Assembly: GCA_028339155.1 (NCBI GenBank)
Contig: JAOLBK010000011.1
Coordinates: 1-64,000 of the forward strand
Origin: Litorivicinus sp.
GTDB taxonomy: Bacteria; Pseudomonadota; Gammaproteobacteria; Pseudomonadales; Litorivicinaceae
Direction: 5' to 3'
DNA: 64,000 bases
Within the stretch, counting starts at the first letter, position 1. Each line of letters begins with the position of its first letter. The position numbers and the translations under genes were made by a program. Positions 12,972 through 26,345 of the stretch are shown here, in pieces. The notes under the pieces are model-generated. The model had not been told where the DNA came from. It saw nothing but the letters and a program-made list of their open reading frames with translations, and made no database searches.

Positions 12972-13961
12972 CTAACGATCAGAGGCTTTTGTTTTGATCA
13001 GTCGCTCGCCCGAGTCAACTGGATAAAGTCTCAATTCTTTGGGCAAAGAAAATTGAATCACTTCATCGACACCAACTTCTTGTCTGATATCGATAGCCCC
13101 AAGTTCGAGCAATCGATCACAAACGGCTTGCACAACCATCTCCGGTGCGGATGCACCAGCGGTAACAGCAATCGAAGTAATGGAGCTGATCCAGTCTGGA
13201 CGGATCTCTTCAGGACCATCAATGAGATATGCCTTAGTGCCTAAGCGCTCTGCCAATTCACGTAATCGGTTGGAATTAGAGGAATTTGGTGACCCTACTA
13301 CAAGCATTAAATCGCATTCACCAGCAAGCCGCTTTACCGCATCTTGGCGATTCTGTGTCGCGTAACAAATATCATTTTTTTTGGGGCCACGAATTTCTGG
13401 GAACCGACCCCTTAAAATATCAATAATTCGAGAAGTATCGTCCATAGATAGAGTTGTTTGAGTAACAAATGCGGCATCTGCCGGCTTCGAAAGGATAATC
13501 GTTTGAGCATCATATTCATTTTCTACCAGGACCAGGACCCCTCCGTAAGATGTGTCGAACTGGCCCATCGTACCGTCAACTTCAGGATGCCCCGCATGAC
13601 CGATTAATATGCACTCTCGGCCTTCTTGTGCAAACTTAATAACTTCCATATGGACCTTCGTGACCAAGGGGCAAGTTGCATCAAATACTTTTAATGCACG
13701 ACTATTGGCTTCATCTTGCACCGCTCTCGAAACACCATGTGCCGAAAAGATTACGATCGCATCATCAGGCACTTCATTCAGCTCATCGACAAAAATCGCA
13801 CCACGACTGCGAAGATCCTCAACCACAGTTTTGTTATGTACCACTTCATGGCGAACATAAACGGGCGCCCCAAATACTTCGAGGGCCCGGTTGACAATGT
13901 CGATCGCACGATCGACCCCTGCACAGAAGCCTCGTGGATTAGCAAGCATTACCTCCATCAA
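12972..13961 (-). CDS. ispH: 4-hydroxy-3-methylbut-2-enyl diphosphate reductase
   Basis: [46 protein letters not shown]. Confidence 0.97.
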   Translation of the reverse strand: MMEVMLANPRGFCAGVDRAIDIVNRALEVFGAPVYVRHEVVHNKTVVEDLRSRGAIFVDELNEVPDDAIVIFSAHGVSRAVQDEANSRALKVFDATCPLVTKVHMEVIKFAQEGRECILIGHAGHPEVDGTMGQFDTSYGGVLVLVENEYDAQTIILSKPADAAFVTQTTLSMDDTSRIIDILRGRFPEIRGPKKNDICYATQNRQDAVKRLAGECDLMLVVGSPNSSNSNRLRELAERLGTKAYLIDGPEEIRPDWISSITSIAVTAGASAPEMVVQAVCDRLLELGAIDIRQEVGVDEVIQFSLPKELRLYPVDSGERLIKTKASDR

Positions 13962-14404
13962 TGAATCTCCACGGGACGCACGTCTAAAATCTCCACCTCA
14001 AATTCAAGCTCGTAACCTGCCAAGGGATGATTAAAATCCACTGTAACCAAGCTGGCATCAAAGCCCATCACAACGCCTGGCAGCTCCGTCTTAGCCTTAT
14101 CCTGAAAACTAACCACCAAACCCTCAGAGAGCTCAAACGATGGATCAAAATTCCCTCGTGCGATTTTTTGCACATTGGACGGATTCCGTTGACCAAATCC
14201 ATCTTCTGGTTGGATAAGAGAAACCTTCCGGTCGCCGGCCTTCAAACCAAATATTTGAGCCTCAAACGCCGATGGTAAATTACCATCTCCAATCACAAGC
14301 TCGGCAGGCATTTTCTCAAATGTAGAATCTACTTGCTCCCCGGAATCGGCCAGGCGCAATACAAAATGAAGCCGAACTCTACAATTTGGTCCGATGTCGA
14401 GCAT
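13958..14404 (-). CDS. fkpB: FKBP-type peptidyl-prolyl isomerase (SlpA/FkpB)
   Basis: [40 protein letters not shown]. Confidence 0.92.
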   Translation of the reverse strand: MLDIGPNCRVRLHFVLRLADSGEQVDSTFEKMPAELVIGDGNLPSAFEAQIFGLKAGDRKVSLIQPEDGFGQRNPSNVQKIARGNFDPSFELSEGLVVSFQDKAKTELPGVVMGFDASLVTVDFNHPLAGYELEFEVEILDVRPVEIH

Positions 14405-14852
14405 CTAAATACCATCCCATCAAAAGTGCGCAAGCGGCTACAGTAATACTTACATCAGCAATATTAAAGGCCGGAAAAGACCATTGATTCCAATGAAAAT
14501 GAATAAAATCAACAACATAGCCGAAATAAACTCGATCAATAGCATTCCCCAATGCACCCGGAATAAGTAATACATACCCTGCTGATGTCAAAGGACTAAG
14601 TGTTTCGCGGCGTAAAGTCCAAATGCAAAATCCACTAACGCCCACCGCCAAGATCAAGAATAAAATCTGCTGCCAACCACCGGCATCCGCTAAAAAACTG
14701 AATGCAGCACCCGTATTATGTAGCAGCGTCAGCGAAAAAAAGGGCAATAGCTCAATAGATTCTGCATAACTCAAATAGGTCGTCGCAAAAAACTTGGTCA
14801 ACTGATCCAGCAGCAAAACACTAACCATAATCAATACTATTCTCACATTCAT
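14379..14852 (-). CDS. lspA: lipoprotein signal peptidase
   Basis: [38 protein letters not shown]. Confidence 0.96.
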   Translation of the reverse strand: MNVRIVLIMVSVLLLDQLTKFFATTYLSYAESIELLPFFSLTLLHNTGAAFSFLADAGGWQQILFLILAVGVSGFCIWTLRRETLSPLTSAGYVLLIPGALGNAIDRVYFGYVVDFIHFHWNQWSFPAFNIADVSITVAACALLMGWYLDARHRTKL

Positions 14853-17674
14853 GCGTAAGTCCGCTTTTCACCTGCTCCATCGATGTTTTCAACGCAGCGA
14901 CTGCAGAGTGAGCGGTGTGCTTCAATCGTTCCAACATCATTTCGGTGATGCCAGCACCGTTCGCACTTAATCGCTTCAGCAGCTGTAACCATGACCGCCA
15001 GTCCAGGACACTCTGGATCCACTACCGAAATCTCTGGAGCATCACTTAAAGGCGCAAGCCGAACTTCAGATGTAATAGTCAGAAAGCGGATTTCCTCTCC
15101 CAACTTCACAAGCTCTTTACGAAGCATCTCGTCGCAGAAGAGAGTCACCTCAGCAGACAAGGAGCCTTTCACTAAGCCGTTATTCCGCGCACGCTCTATA
15201 GCTTGATTGACCGTCTCCTTTACCGACTGCAGTTTTACCCAGTCCAGTCCAGTGGGCTGCACGATTTCGGGGAGATTAATCTGAGTCGCAGAAAACACAA
15301 ACGCCTGCGGCCGATCACCTGGCATTGCTTCCCATATTTCTTGAGCCGTAAATGATAAAATTGGCGACATCCAACGCACAAAGGCCTCTGTTATCCAATA
15401 AAGCGTTGTTTGGCAGCTCCGTCTGGCATGACTATCCGCCTTTAGGGTGTACTGGCGATCTTTGATGATATCGAGATAAAAGCTACCCAGATCATCAACA
15501 CAAAAATGATGCAACGCTTGAGTAACACCAGAAAATTCATAAGCTCGGTAGTGATCCATTATTTTTTCTGACAACTTACGCGTGCGGCGGATCATCTCTG
15601 CATCCAAGGACACCAAGTTGTTCATAGCCACCTGATCAGTCTGCGGATCAAAGCCCGCCATATTAGCCAACATGAAACGCGACGTATTCCGAATCCGACG
15701 ATACGTATCCGCTGTCCGATTTAAAATCTCCTGGCTAACTACCATTTCTTTGGTGAAATCTGCAGAGGCAATCCAGAGCCTCAAAATATCTGCGCCTAAA
15801 GTATTCATCACATCCTGCGGCGGGATCACGTTACCAAGCGACTTCGACATCTTTTTGCCATCAGAGTCAACCGCGAAGCCATGCGTCAAGAGACCCCTAT
15901 AGGGAGCGGCTCCATGAATCGCGATTGAGGTCAACAAAGATGATTGAAACCATCCTCGATGCTGATCCGATCCTTCGAGGTAAAGATCTGCCGGGAAACG
16001 CAATCCCTTGCGACGCCCCAAGACCGACGCATGAGTTGTTCCGGAGTCGAACCAAACGTCCAGTACATCCGTAACTTTTCGAAAATTGGCAGCCTCTTCG
16101 CCGAGTAATTCAATTGGCTCCAAATCGAACCAGGCATTAATCCCATTTTCCTCAATCCGAGATGCAATTTCTTTAAATAGCGGCACTGTCTTTGGATGAA
16201 GCTGTCCAGTTTTCTTGTGTACAAAGACGGTAATCGGCACCCCCCAATTTCGCTGCCGAGAGATACACCAATCAGGCCGATCCTCTAACATCGCTGCCAA
16301 CCTATTCTTTCCCCAATCTGGCGTAAACTGGATTTCAGACTCAACAGATTTCGCTGCTATTTCAAGCAGACCTTCTCCTTGCATTCGGATAAACCACTGC
16401 GGGGTAGCACGATATATCACTGGCGTTTTATGGCGCCAGCAGTGTGGGTATGAATGCTCAAGCGGCGCTTTGTGAATCAAACGACCTCTTTCAACAAGGT
16501 AGTCAGAGATCACAGGCCCTGCTTTTTCGACGTGAAGGCCGGCCACTACAGCAATAGAATCCGAGAAAGTGCCATCGTCACGTACTGGCGTCAACAATGT
16601 AAGATCGAGCGATTTCGCCGCGTTAAAATCTTCAAGACCGTAGGCCGGTGCCGAGTGCACCGCGCCTGTACCAGCTTCAAGAGTCACATGATCGCCACAT
16701 ACCACGGGCACAATTCGTTCATCCCAAGGTGCCTCACACTGAATACCCTGCAGAGACTCACCTTGCGCACGACCTAATATCAAAAAAGATTCAACGCTGT
16801 ATCGCTTCTTAAGCTCTGCAAGACGCCCCTCAGCCAGGACCAAGATCCAGGTGACTTCATCTTTAGAGAATTCAACCAGTACATAAGTCAAAGCTGCATT
16901 GACAGAAACAAATTGATTCGCTGGCAATGTCCAAGGCGTCGTAGTCCAAATCGCCATACATGCATTGACAGAAACAATAGAAGGCACACCAAAAACTGAT
17001 TCGATTTGCTCAGAGTTCTGGATTGGAAAGGCCACATCTACCGTCCAGGTCCGGCGATCTTGGTATTCAACTTCGGCCTCAGCAAGGGCACTCTCACAGT
17101 CCATACACCAATAAACTGGCTTGGCGCCTTGGTGAAAATGACCATTTTCAATAATCTGACCAAGAGTGCGGACAATATCCGCTTCTACCTTGAAGTCCAT
17201 AGTAAGGTATGGGCGATCCCAATCACCCAAAATCCCCAGACGCTGGAAATCAATCTTTTGTCGATCAATCTGAGAGGCAGCATATTTTCTACAGGCATCT
17301 CGAAATTCGTTGGCTGATTGAAAGGCTTCACCGATCTTGCCAATAGTGGTCTCAACCTTATGTTCGATTGGTAGGCCATGACAGTCCCAACCAGGAACAT
17401 AAGGAGCGTTATAGCCATCAAGTCCGCGCGATTTAACCACAATATCTTTGAGCACCTTATTGACGGCATGTCCGATGTGTATGTCACCATTTGCATACGG
17501 AGGACCATCATGAAGGATAAAAGTCTTATCCCTCCCAGCTTGAGCCTTCCTAACCTCCCCATACCAATCCTTAGCCTGCCAAGAAGCCAACATTTCAGGT
17601 TCGCGTTTAGCTAAATTTCCACGCATTGGAAAAGGTGTCTCAGGAAGATTTAAAGTGTGTTTGTAGTCAGTCAT
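14849..17674 (-). CDS. ileS: isoleucyl-tRNA synthetase
   Basis: HIGH motif [17 protein letters not shown]-terminal Zn motif CERCWHHR...CSRC. Confidence 0.97.
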   Translation of the reverse strand: MTDYKHTLNLPETPFPMRGNLAKREPEMLASWQAKDWYGEVRKAQAGRDKTFILHDGPPYANGDIHIGHAVNKVLKDIVVKSRGLDGYNAPYVPGWDCHGLPIEHKVETTIGKIGEAFQSANEFRDACRKYAASQIDRQKIDFQRLGILGDWDRPYLTMDFKVEADIVRTLGQIIENGHFHQGAKPVYWCMDCESALAEAEVEYQDRRTWTVDVAFPIQNSEQIESVFGVPSIVSVNACMAIWTTTPWTLPANQFVSVNAALTYVLVEFSKDEVTWILVLAEGRLAELKKRYSVESFLILGRAQGESLQGIQCEAPWDERIVPVVCGDHVTLEAGTGAVHSAPAYGLEDFNAAKSLDLTLLTPVRDDGTFSDSIAVVAGLHVEKAGPVISDYLVERGRLIHKAPLEHSYPHCWRHKTPVIYRATPQWFIRMQGEGLLEIAAKSVESEIQFTPDWGKNRLAAMLEDRPDWCISRQRNWGVPITVFVHKKTGQLHPKTVPLFKEIASRIEENGINAWFDLEPIELLGEEAANFRKVTDVLDVWFDSGTTHASVLGRRKGLRFPADLYLEGSDQHRGWFQSSLLTSIAIHGAAPYRGLLTHGFAVDSDGKKMSKSLGNVIPPQDVMNTLGADILRLWIASADFTKEMVVSQEILNRTADTYRRIRNTSRFMLANMAGFDPQTDQVAMNNLVSLDAEMIRRTRKLSEKIMDHYRAYEFSGVTQALHHFCVDDLGSFYLDIIKDRQYTLKADSHARRSCQTTLYWITEAFVRWMSPILSFTAQEIWEAMPGDRPQAFVFSATQINLPEIVQPTGLDWVKLQSVKETVNQAIERARNNGLVKGSLSAEVTLFCDEMLRKELVKLGEEIRFLTITSEVRLAPLSDAPEISVVDPECPGLAVMVTAAEAIKCERCWHHRNDVGTIEAHRSLCSRCVENIDGAGEKRTYA

Positions 17675-18615
17675 TCAGTTTTAGATCCAAAAAATAAGCT
17701 AAATTTTTTACGGGATTCCGCATCATCCAAGGCAATTTGTGAACTCAATTGAGCCAACGTTTCAAACTTTCGTTCAGAACGAATAAAAAATCGTGGTATC
17801 ACAACTAAATCATGACCATACAGCTCCCCGTTGAAGTCATGCAAATGCGCCTCAAGCCAAAACCCCTGACCAGATAATGTTGGCCTCGTACCAATATTAA
17901 CAATGGCATCGTACCGCTCACCAGACTGCAATTGCACCTCGCATCCATACACTCCGCGTATAGGCGGGTTTCTAGAAACCTTTATGTTCGCGGTTGGAAA
18001 CCCCAATTGGCGTCCGAGTTGGCGCCCAAAGACTACCCTTCCAGTTAGGGCAAATGGCCGATCCAATAACGCCTGCGCTAGCGCAAAATCATGAGTCTCA
18101 AGTGCTTCACGAATTCGAGAAGACGAAATACGCTGGCCCTCATAGCGGTATGTCAACGACTTTTCTATACTAAAATTTAAGTGCGCAGCATTTGTTGCCA
18201 ACAATTCAAAGTCGCCCACTCGATCACATCCGAACCGGAAGTCATCACCGATTACAAGATGCGACACATTTTTTGCAACCACTAATTCATCGATAAATTC
18301 AGCAGCACTCATGCCACGAATATCCCCAAATTTCAGACACCACAAAAAATCTACCTGCAGGGTCTTAAGTATATTCACCTTGGATCGCAAAGTTGTTAAC
18401 CGTGGAGGAGCTTCGTCACCTACAATGCCCGCAAAATATTCCTTGGGTTGCGGTTCAAAAATTAGAACGGTAAGCGGCAATTTTCGGTCCTTAGCAACTA
18501 AAGCAGCTTGCGCAATTACTTTCTGATGTCCTTGATGAACACCATCGAAGTTACCGATGGTTAGGACATGAGGACTATCGAACTGGGCCATACGACCAAA
18601 AGTAAACTGCATCAA
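17671..18615 (-). CDS. ribF: bifunctional riboflavin kinase/FAD synthetase
   Basis: [31 protein letters not shown]. Confidence 0.96.
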   Translation of the reverse strand: MMQFTFGRMAQFDSPHVLTIGNFDGVHQGHQKVIAQAALVAKDRKLPLTVLIFEPQPKEYFAGIVGDEAPPRLTTLRSKVNILKTLQVDFLWCLKFGDIRGMSAAEFIDELVVAKNVSHLVIGDDFRFGCDRVGDFELLATNAAHLNFSIEKSLTYRYEGQRISSSRIREALETHDFALAQALLDRPFALTGRVVFGRQLGRQLGFPTANIKVSRNPPIRGVYGCEVQLQSGERYDAIVNIGTRPTLSGQGFWLEAHLHDFNGELYGHDLVVIPRFFIRSERKFETLAQLSSQIALDDAESRKKFSLFFGSKTE

Positions 18616-18618
18616 AAT

Positions 18619-20169
18619 CTAATCACATGCGGATGGCGGAAATAAGAGTGAAGTATAGCGGATACCTGTCATTGCTAGCCCCCCTAGATACAAAAATCCT
18701 GACAACCCGAGCAATCCGCCAGTCCATAGCGCACGCTCGATGATCGATTTCGTCTCTAGCGCGAGGGCGTCCGGCGCCCACCAGGCAACTTGAGCCATTA
18801 GTAAAAGACCAAGACCCAATTGAAATATTTTTTTAATTGGAATCCCGTCAATACAATACCAATTCCTCTTATGGAGACACCAAAGGAGCAGCAGAGCATT
18901 GATCCAAGCAGACAGTGACGTCGCTAAAGCCAGGCCGACATGTTCCAGATGCCAAACCAAAATAAGGTTGAAAATCATATTGGCTACCATCGCTAACAAA
19001 CCAATCTTGACCGGCGTCCCTGTGTCCTGGCGCGAAAAATAATGCGGGGCCAAGACTTTGATCAACATAAATGCAGGAAGCCCTGCAGCATAGGCGGCAA
19101 GTGAATCCGAGGCGGCCTGAATATCAAGAGCACTCATCGCGCCATACTGAAATAAGGTCGACAAGATTAGTTCGCCAAAAACAGCAAGAACAAGTGCACA
19201 AGGCAGTCCCAGAACCATTACGACCCAAATTGCCCAAGTCTGCGTTTCTTGTGATGCCTTGGCATCGGAGTGTGTAAACTCTCTTGATAATTTTGGCAAA
19301 ATCACAGTAGACACGGCGATAGCGATTACACCCAGCGGCAATTCCATTAAGCGGTCCGAGTAATACAACCAAGAGACAGATCCAGAAACTAAAAACGATG
19401 CCAACACCGTATCTAGAAGTAAATTAATCTGACTTACTGAGACACCAAATAAAGCAGGAACCATCAGCCTCAAGATTTTTGCAACCCCCGGATGATCGCT
19501 CTGAAGACTCGGTTTTGGCAACAATCCCGCACTAAAAAGAGATGGCAATTGAACCAGTAATTGAATGATTCCTGCCACTAAAACTCCAATCGCAAGTCCT
19601 AAAACACTGGGAGACAACAATGGTGACAAAAAGACTGCACAACCAATAAGTGAAATATTCAAAAAGATGGGTGTTGCTGCCGGCACCGCAAATTTTCCAA
19701 TACTATTGAGAATGCCCCCAGAAAATGCCACCAAGCTTATTAAAGCAAGATATGGGAAAGTCCATCGCAGGAGCTCAGCTGTTAATGCAAGCTTCCCTGG
19801 ATCATGCGCAAATCCAGGAGCAAAAATCACCGCAATAACAGGCGCACCCAAAACCCCGAGAGCGGCAACCAAAACCACAATCAGTCCGAATCGACCAGCA
19901 ACTTGGTTCACAAGTCGCTGTAGGGAGGCCTCATCCTCTTTTTCTCGAACTTCTGAAAATACTGGGACGAAAGCCTGTGCAAAAGCACCCTCGCCGAATA
20001 ATCTACGAAGGAAGTTAGGTATTTTAAAAGCAACAAAAAATGCGTCTGCACCAGCAGACGCCCCCACAGCATTTGCCAAAACAATATCCCGCATCAATCC
20101 AAGTATCCGAGAAACAAACGTCCATCCGCCAACAGTAATGCCCGCCTTAACCATTTTTGCTGAACTCAA
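18619..20169 (-). CDS. murJ: lipid II flippase
   Basis: SRILGLMRDIVLANAVGASAGADAFFVAFKIPNFLRRLFGEGAFAQAFVPVF. Confidence 0.95.
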   Translation of the reverse strand: MSSAKMVKAGITVGGWTFVSRILGLMRDIVLANAVGASAGADAFFVAFKIPNFLRRLFGEGAFAQAFVPVFSEVREKEDEASLQRLVNQVAGRFGLIVVLVAALGVLGAPVIAVIFAPGFAHDPGKLALTAELLRWTFPYLALISLVAFSGGILNSIGKFAVPAATPIFLNISLIGCAVFLSPLLSPSVLGLAIGVLVAGIIQLLVQLPSLFSAGLLPKPSLQSDHPGVAKILRLMVPALFGVSVSQINLLLDTVLASFLVSGSVSWLYYSDRLMELPLGVIAIAVSTVILPKLSREFTHSDAKASQETQTWAIWVVMVLGLPCALVLAVFGELILSTLFQYGAMSALDIQAASDSLAAYAAGLPAFMLIKVLAPHYFSRQDTGTPVKIGLLAMVANMIFNLILVWHLEHVGLALATSLSAWINALLLLWCLHKRNWYCIDGIPIKKIFQLGLGLLLMAQVAWWAPDALALETKSIIERALWTGGLLGLSGFLYLGGLAMTGIRYTSLLFPPSACD

Positions 20170-20273
20170 TCTCTACTTTCCTTGACCTTCGTATTCATAT
20201 CCGCTACATTTCCGCGCCTTGATTTTCCAGTTATTTCAACTGATTCGAAATGTAATATAAGGGAGCAAACCCG

Positions 20274-20540
20274 GTGGCAAATAGTCCTCAAGCCCGGAAG
20301 CGTGCAAAGCAGTCCGATGTTCGTCGTAATCATAACGCTAGCCTGCGGTCACGAGCACGCACATATGTAAAAAAGACATTGGCGGCAATCATATCGGGTG
20401 ACCACATAGCAGCCACAAATGCATTGCGTGAAACCACACCAATTCTGGATAGCATGGTTAATAAAGGCCTGTACAAGAAGAATAAATGTGCACGCACTAA
20501 GAGTCGCTTGAACACTAGAGTTAAAGCGATAGCATCTTAA
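20274..20540 (+). CDS. rpsT: 30S ribosomal protein S20
   Basis: MANSPQARKRAKQSDVRRNHNASLRS; GTG start with AAGGGAG upstream. Confidence 0.96.
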   Translation: MANSPQARKRAKQSDVRRNHNASLRSRARTYVKKTLAAIISGDHIAATNALRETTPILDSMVNKGLYKKNKCARTKSRLNTRVKAIAS

Positions 20541-20557
20541 TTTTAGTGAGCGCTGGA

Positions 20558-22919
<2,362 letters not shown>

Positions 22920-22937
22920 TCAGATCTGCGTAGCCCT

Positions 22938-23198
22938 TTATGCGGAAGCTACAACACTGATAAAGCGACGCTTGTGTGGCCCCTTTACTTCAAATTTCAC
23001 TTCACCATTTGATTTAGCAAATAGTGTGTAGTCTGTGCCACAACCGACATTTTTCCCAGGATGAAATTGGGTTCCACGCTGTCGGATTAAAATATTACCA
23101 GCCAAAACCTGTTCACCGCCAAACTTCTTAACACCAAGACGTTTACTCTCCGAATCGCGGCCGTTACGGGTACTACCACCAGCTTTTTTGTGCGCCAT
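22938..23198 (-). CDS. rpmA: 50S ribosomal protein L27
   Basis: [29 protein letters not shown]. Confidence 0.97.
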   Translation of the reverse strand: MAHKKAGGSTRNGRDSESKRLGVKKFGGEQVLAGNILIRQRGTQFHPGKNVGCGTDYTLFAKSNGEVKFEVKGPHKRRFISVVASA

Positions 23199-23214
23199 TA
23201 CTCAATCTCCTGCA

Positions 23215-23526
23215 TTAACCATTAATCGCTGTGATTTTAATTTCAGTAAACCACTGGCGATGTCCTTGGCGTTTCATATGGTGCTTGCGACGCTTGAATT
23301 TCACAATTATAACCTTGTCCCCGCGCCCATGCTGAATCACTTCGGCGGACACTTTTGCACCATCAACAGCTGGTGTGCCAACCTTTATTGATTCACCCTC
23401 ACCAATCATCAGAACACGATCAAAATCGATCGTCGAACCTGTCTCGGCCTCAATTTTCTCGACCTTGATGAACTCACCTTCAACAACGCGATGCTGTTTC
23501 CCGCCTGCTTCAATGACAGCGTACAT
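23215..23526 (-). CDS. rplU: 50S ribosomal protein L21
   Basis: [18 protein letters not shown]...[21 protein letters not shown]. Confidence 0.97.
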   Translation of the reverse strand: MYAVIEAGGKQHRVVEGEFIKVEKIEAETGSTIDFDRVLMIGEGESIKVGTPAVDGAKVSAEVIQHGRGDKVIIVKFKRRKHHMKRQGHRQWFTEIKITAING

Positions 23527-23578
23527 GTCTCAACCCCGATTTCAAAATTTGATGGACGTACCACCTGAAAAGCGCGCA

Positions 23579-23607
23579 ATAATAGAGAATTAAGACCCAG
23601 ATAACAA
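23579..23607 (-). promoter_or_regulatory. sigma70-like promoter for rplU-rpmA-obgE
   Basis: minus strand TTGTTA-17 nt-TATTAT, upstream of rplU. Confidence 0.5.
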
Positions 23608-23664
23608 CTCTTTTTTTGTCCTTTTTCTCTTCGTAAAGAGGGTAGTATATGCAGTCGACTTGCT

Positions 23665-24648
23665 ATGGAACTTCTTATGTCATCAATGGATCAACTCATT
23701 GACCTCGTCAGACCAGATTTTGACGCCCTCAATAATCTATTGATTTCTCAGTTAGGTTCTGAAATCGATCTAATTGAGGAAGTAACTCAATATCTAATTC
23801 AGTCAGGAGGAAAGCGCGTCCGGCCACTGTTGACAATAATGGCTGCGCGAGCACTCTTTACAGATAATGATCATCATATACCTCTTGCCGCGGCAGTCGA
23901 GTGCCTTCATACGGCCACCCTGTTTCACGACGACGTTGTGGATAATTCGACAATACGCAGAGATCAACCCAGTGCCAACGCAGCTTTCGGAAATAGCGCC
24001 AGCGTCTTGGTCGGCGATTTTGTATATTCACGGGCGTTCCAAATGATGGTCTCGGTTGGCCATCTTGATGTACTGAAATTATTGGCTGACACCACCAACC
24101 AAATTTCAGAAGGCGAAGTATGGCAATTAAAAAATCAGTTTCGTACAGACGTTACCGAAGCTGAATACAATCAAGTCATCACCCGAAAAACCGCTGTTTT
24201 ATTTGAGGCAGCTGCCATCATCCCTGGTCTAATTACAAATCAAGATGATCTAATTTTGGAAAGTCTCAAAACCTATGGATTAGAACTCGGTTTTGCATTT
24301 CAACTAATTGATGATTATTTGGACTACGAAGGAAACGAGAAAAACATTGGAAAAAATCTTGGCGATGACTTGGCCGATGGTAAATGTACATTGCCATTGA
24401 TACACGCATTTAAGGAGCTCGACTTAGACAAAACCACTCTGATTCAGACGGCTATCGCGAACGGGGACCGAACGAGATTTTCTGAGATCGCAACTATTAT
24501 TTCTAAAACAGGTAGTCTGAAATATACTAAAGAAAGGGCATTCAAAGCTGCAGAGAATGCAAAAAAGGCCCTAGGCCCATTGCCAAACTCACAATTTAAA
24601 GACGGACTAATTAGTCTCGCAGAGCTATCAGTAAGCCGGAGCAATTAA
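23665..24648 (+). CDS. ispB: octaprenyl/polyprenyl diphosphate synthase
   Basis: GGKRVRPLLTIMAA; LFHDDVVDNSTIRRDQPSANA; FQLIDDYLDYEG. Confidence 0.94.
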   Translation: MELLMSSMDQLIDLVRPDFDALNNLLISQLGSEIDLIEEVTQYLIQSGGKRVRPLLTIMAARALFTDNDHHIPLAAAVECLHTATLFHDDVVDNSTIRRDQPSANAAFGNSASVLVGDFVYSRAFQMMVSVGHLDVLKLLADTTNQISEGEVWQLKNQFRTDVTEAEYNQVITRKTAVLFEAAAIIPGLITNQDDLILESLKTYGLELGFAFQLIDDYLDYEGNEKNIGKNLGDDLADGKCTLPLIHAFKELDLDKTTLIQTAIANGDRTRFSEIATIISKTGSLKYTKERAFKAAENAKKALGPLPNSQFKDGLISLAELSVSRSN

Positions 24649-24657
24649 GAGATAATC

Positions 24658-25128
24658 ATGGAAACAGCTTATTTTGCAGCAGGATGCTTTTGGGGCATTC
24701 AACAACGTTTTTCACGCCTTAACGGTGTAACGTCTACCCGGGCAGGTTACATGGGGGGAACGCTCGAAAAACCAGACTACAAAGCAGTCTGTTCAGGCAA
24801 AAGCGGCCACACAGAAACAGTGAAAGTAATCTACGACGAACAAAAAATTGATTACCTCACACTAATCACCCACTTTTTTGAATGGCACGACCCGACTCAG
24901 ATCAATAGGCAAGGCCCAGATATAGGCTCTCAATATCGCACCGCTATCTTCCCCACTACAGGTGAGCAGCATAATCTGGCAGCCGCAAAAATCATTGAAC
25001 TCAGTGGATCCAACCATGATCAAATTCCAATCGCAACCAAGCTAGAAATCGCAGAAAAATTTTGGGAGGCCGAGGATTACCACCAAGACTATTTGGATAA
25101 GCAGGGTCGTGGGCACAGCGGTCTCTGA
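24658..25128 (+). CDS. msrA: peptide methionine sulfoxide reductase MsrA
   Basis: AAGCFWGIQ active-site motif; HFFEWHDPTQINRQGPDIGSQYRTAIF. Confidence 0.96.
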   Translation: METAYFAAGCFWGIQQRFSRLNGVTSTRAGYMGGTLEKPDYKAVCSGKSGHTETVKVIYDEQKIDYLTLITHFFEWHDPTQINRQGPDIGSQYRTAIFPTTGEQHNLAAAKIIELSGSNHDQIPIATKLEIAEKFWEAEDYHQDYLDKQGRGHSGL

Positions 25129-25931
25129 TGGCCCGAATTCTTATTACAGGTGGCTCGACGGGCATCGGAAAGGCACTAGTAATGCGCTTACTAAGCCATG
25201 GACATCAAGTTGTAGCCACAAGTAGGCAGCCAATAAGCCAAATGAAACAAGCAGGGCTTGATTGGGCAACTTTAGATCTCCAAGAGCAGTCAAGCATCGA
25301 CGCATTTATCAAATCAAAACTTTGGGATCGCAGCTTTGATGGCATCGTCAACAACGCCGGCTTTGGTCTGATCGCACCAATCGAATCTGCCTACTTACAA
25401 GAAATTCGTGAGCAGTTTGAGGCCAACTATTTCGGCACCATTCAGGTAACCCAAAAAGCGATGGATCATTTCCGTGAACAAGGATTCGGCACAGTAATGG
25501 TCAACACTTCAATTGGTGGGCGAATAGCCTTCCCATACTTCGGTTACTACAATGCAACTAAACATGCACTAGAGGCCACCTTTGAATCTCTCTGGTACGA
25601 ATGCTTGAAATCAAACATTCGTATTAAAATTATAGAACCCGGCTTCACTCAAACACAATTCGCAACCCACGGCATGCGAAGATCCGTTGCCAACGCCCTT
25701 CCATTACATTCTAAGCAGATTGAATGGCTTTCAGAAACCATGAAGTCGGGAACCACAGGCTCTAATCCAGACACTATAGCAAAAGTTATGGAAACGGCTT
25801 TGTTTGATCAAACTGATCGTTTGCGATACACGGCAGGTAAACATGCAAACATATTATTAACACTTCGAAGACTACTTCCAGAAGCCTGGTTTCGAGCCTT
25901 AATTACAAAGACTGTGTTATTGCGCAGATAG
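25128..25931 (+). CDS. short-chain dehydrogenase/reductase
   Basis: ITGGSTGIGKAL; NNAGFG; YYNATKHA. Confidence 0.88.
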   Translation: MARILITGGSTGIGKALVMRLLSHGHQVVATSRQPISQMKQAGLDWATLDLQEQSSIDAFIKSKLWDRSFDGIVNNAGFGLIAPIESAYLQEIREQFEANYFGTIQVTQKAMDHFREQGFGTVMVNTSIGGRIAFPYFGYYNATKHALEATFESLWYECLKSNIRIKIIEPGFTQTQFATHGMRRSVANALPLHSKQIEWLSETMKSGTTGSNPDTIAKVMETALFDQTDRLRYTAGKHANILLTLRRLLPEAWFRALITKTVLLRR

Positions 25932-26345
25932 AAATCGCGTTAATCCAGACACAGCATGGTCTACTGTTTTCTTGAATCCGATTGCAAGCAAGGGATCGAA
26001 TATCGAAAATGGAAAAGCAAGTCGAATTTCGGCAATATAATCAACTTGAGTTCCATCACTGACCCGTGATACTTCAATAATATCAGTCGCAGTTGCCTTT
26101 GCGGCAGTGCCAGACAACTCGGCCCGAATGCCTGGCTCATAAACAGTTACCGTGTATTCTATTTCAATCAAATTACCACTGAAAAGCACTTCAACCAAAA
26201 AGCGAGATCCCTGGCCAAAACTCGAATCCATCGGCTTGACACTAACAACAGAGTCATCCCATTCTTTTAGGTTTCTAAAGTCAGCAATCAACCGCAACGA
26301 CTCTGACGGAGATTTAGGCGTGACAAATCGCCGCTCAAAGCGCAT
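25917..26345 (-). CDS. SRPBCC-family protein
   Basis: START/polyketide-cyclase-like pattern: SPSESLRLIADFRNLKEWDDSVVSVKPMD. Confidence 0.6.
   Translation of the reverse strand: MRFERRFVTPKSPSESLRLIADFRNLKEWDDSVVSVKPMDSSFGQGSRFLVEVLFSGNLIEIEYTVTVYEPGIRAELSGTAAKATATDIIEVSRVSDGTQVDYIAEIRLAFPFSIFDPLLAIGFKKTVDHAVSGLTRFLSAQ

Noticed and set aside
19565-20185. 206-aa plus-strand ORF
   Set aside because: Antisense shadow of murJ; low-complexity T/S/A/P-rich translation.
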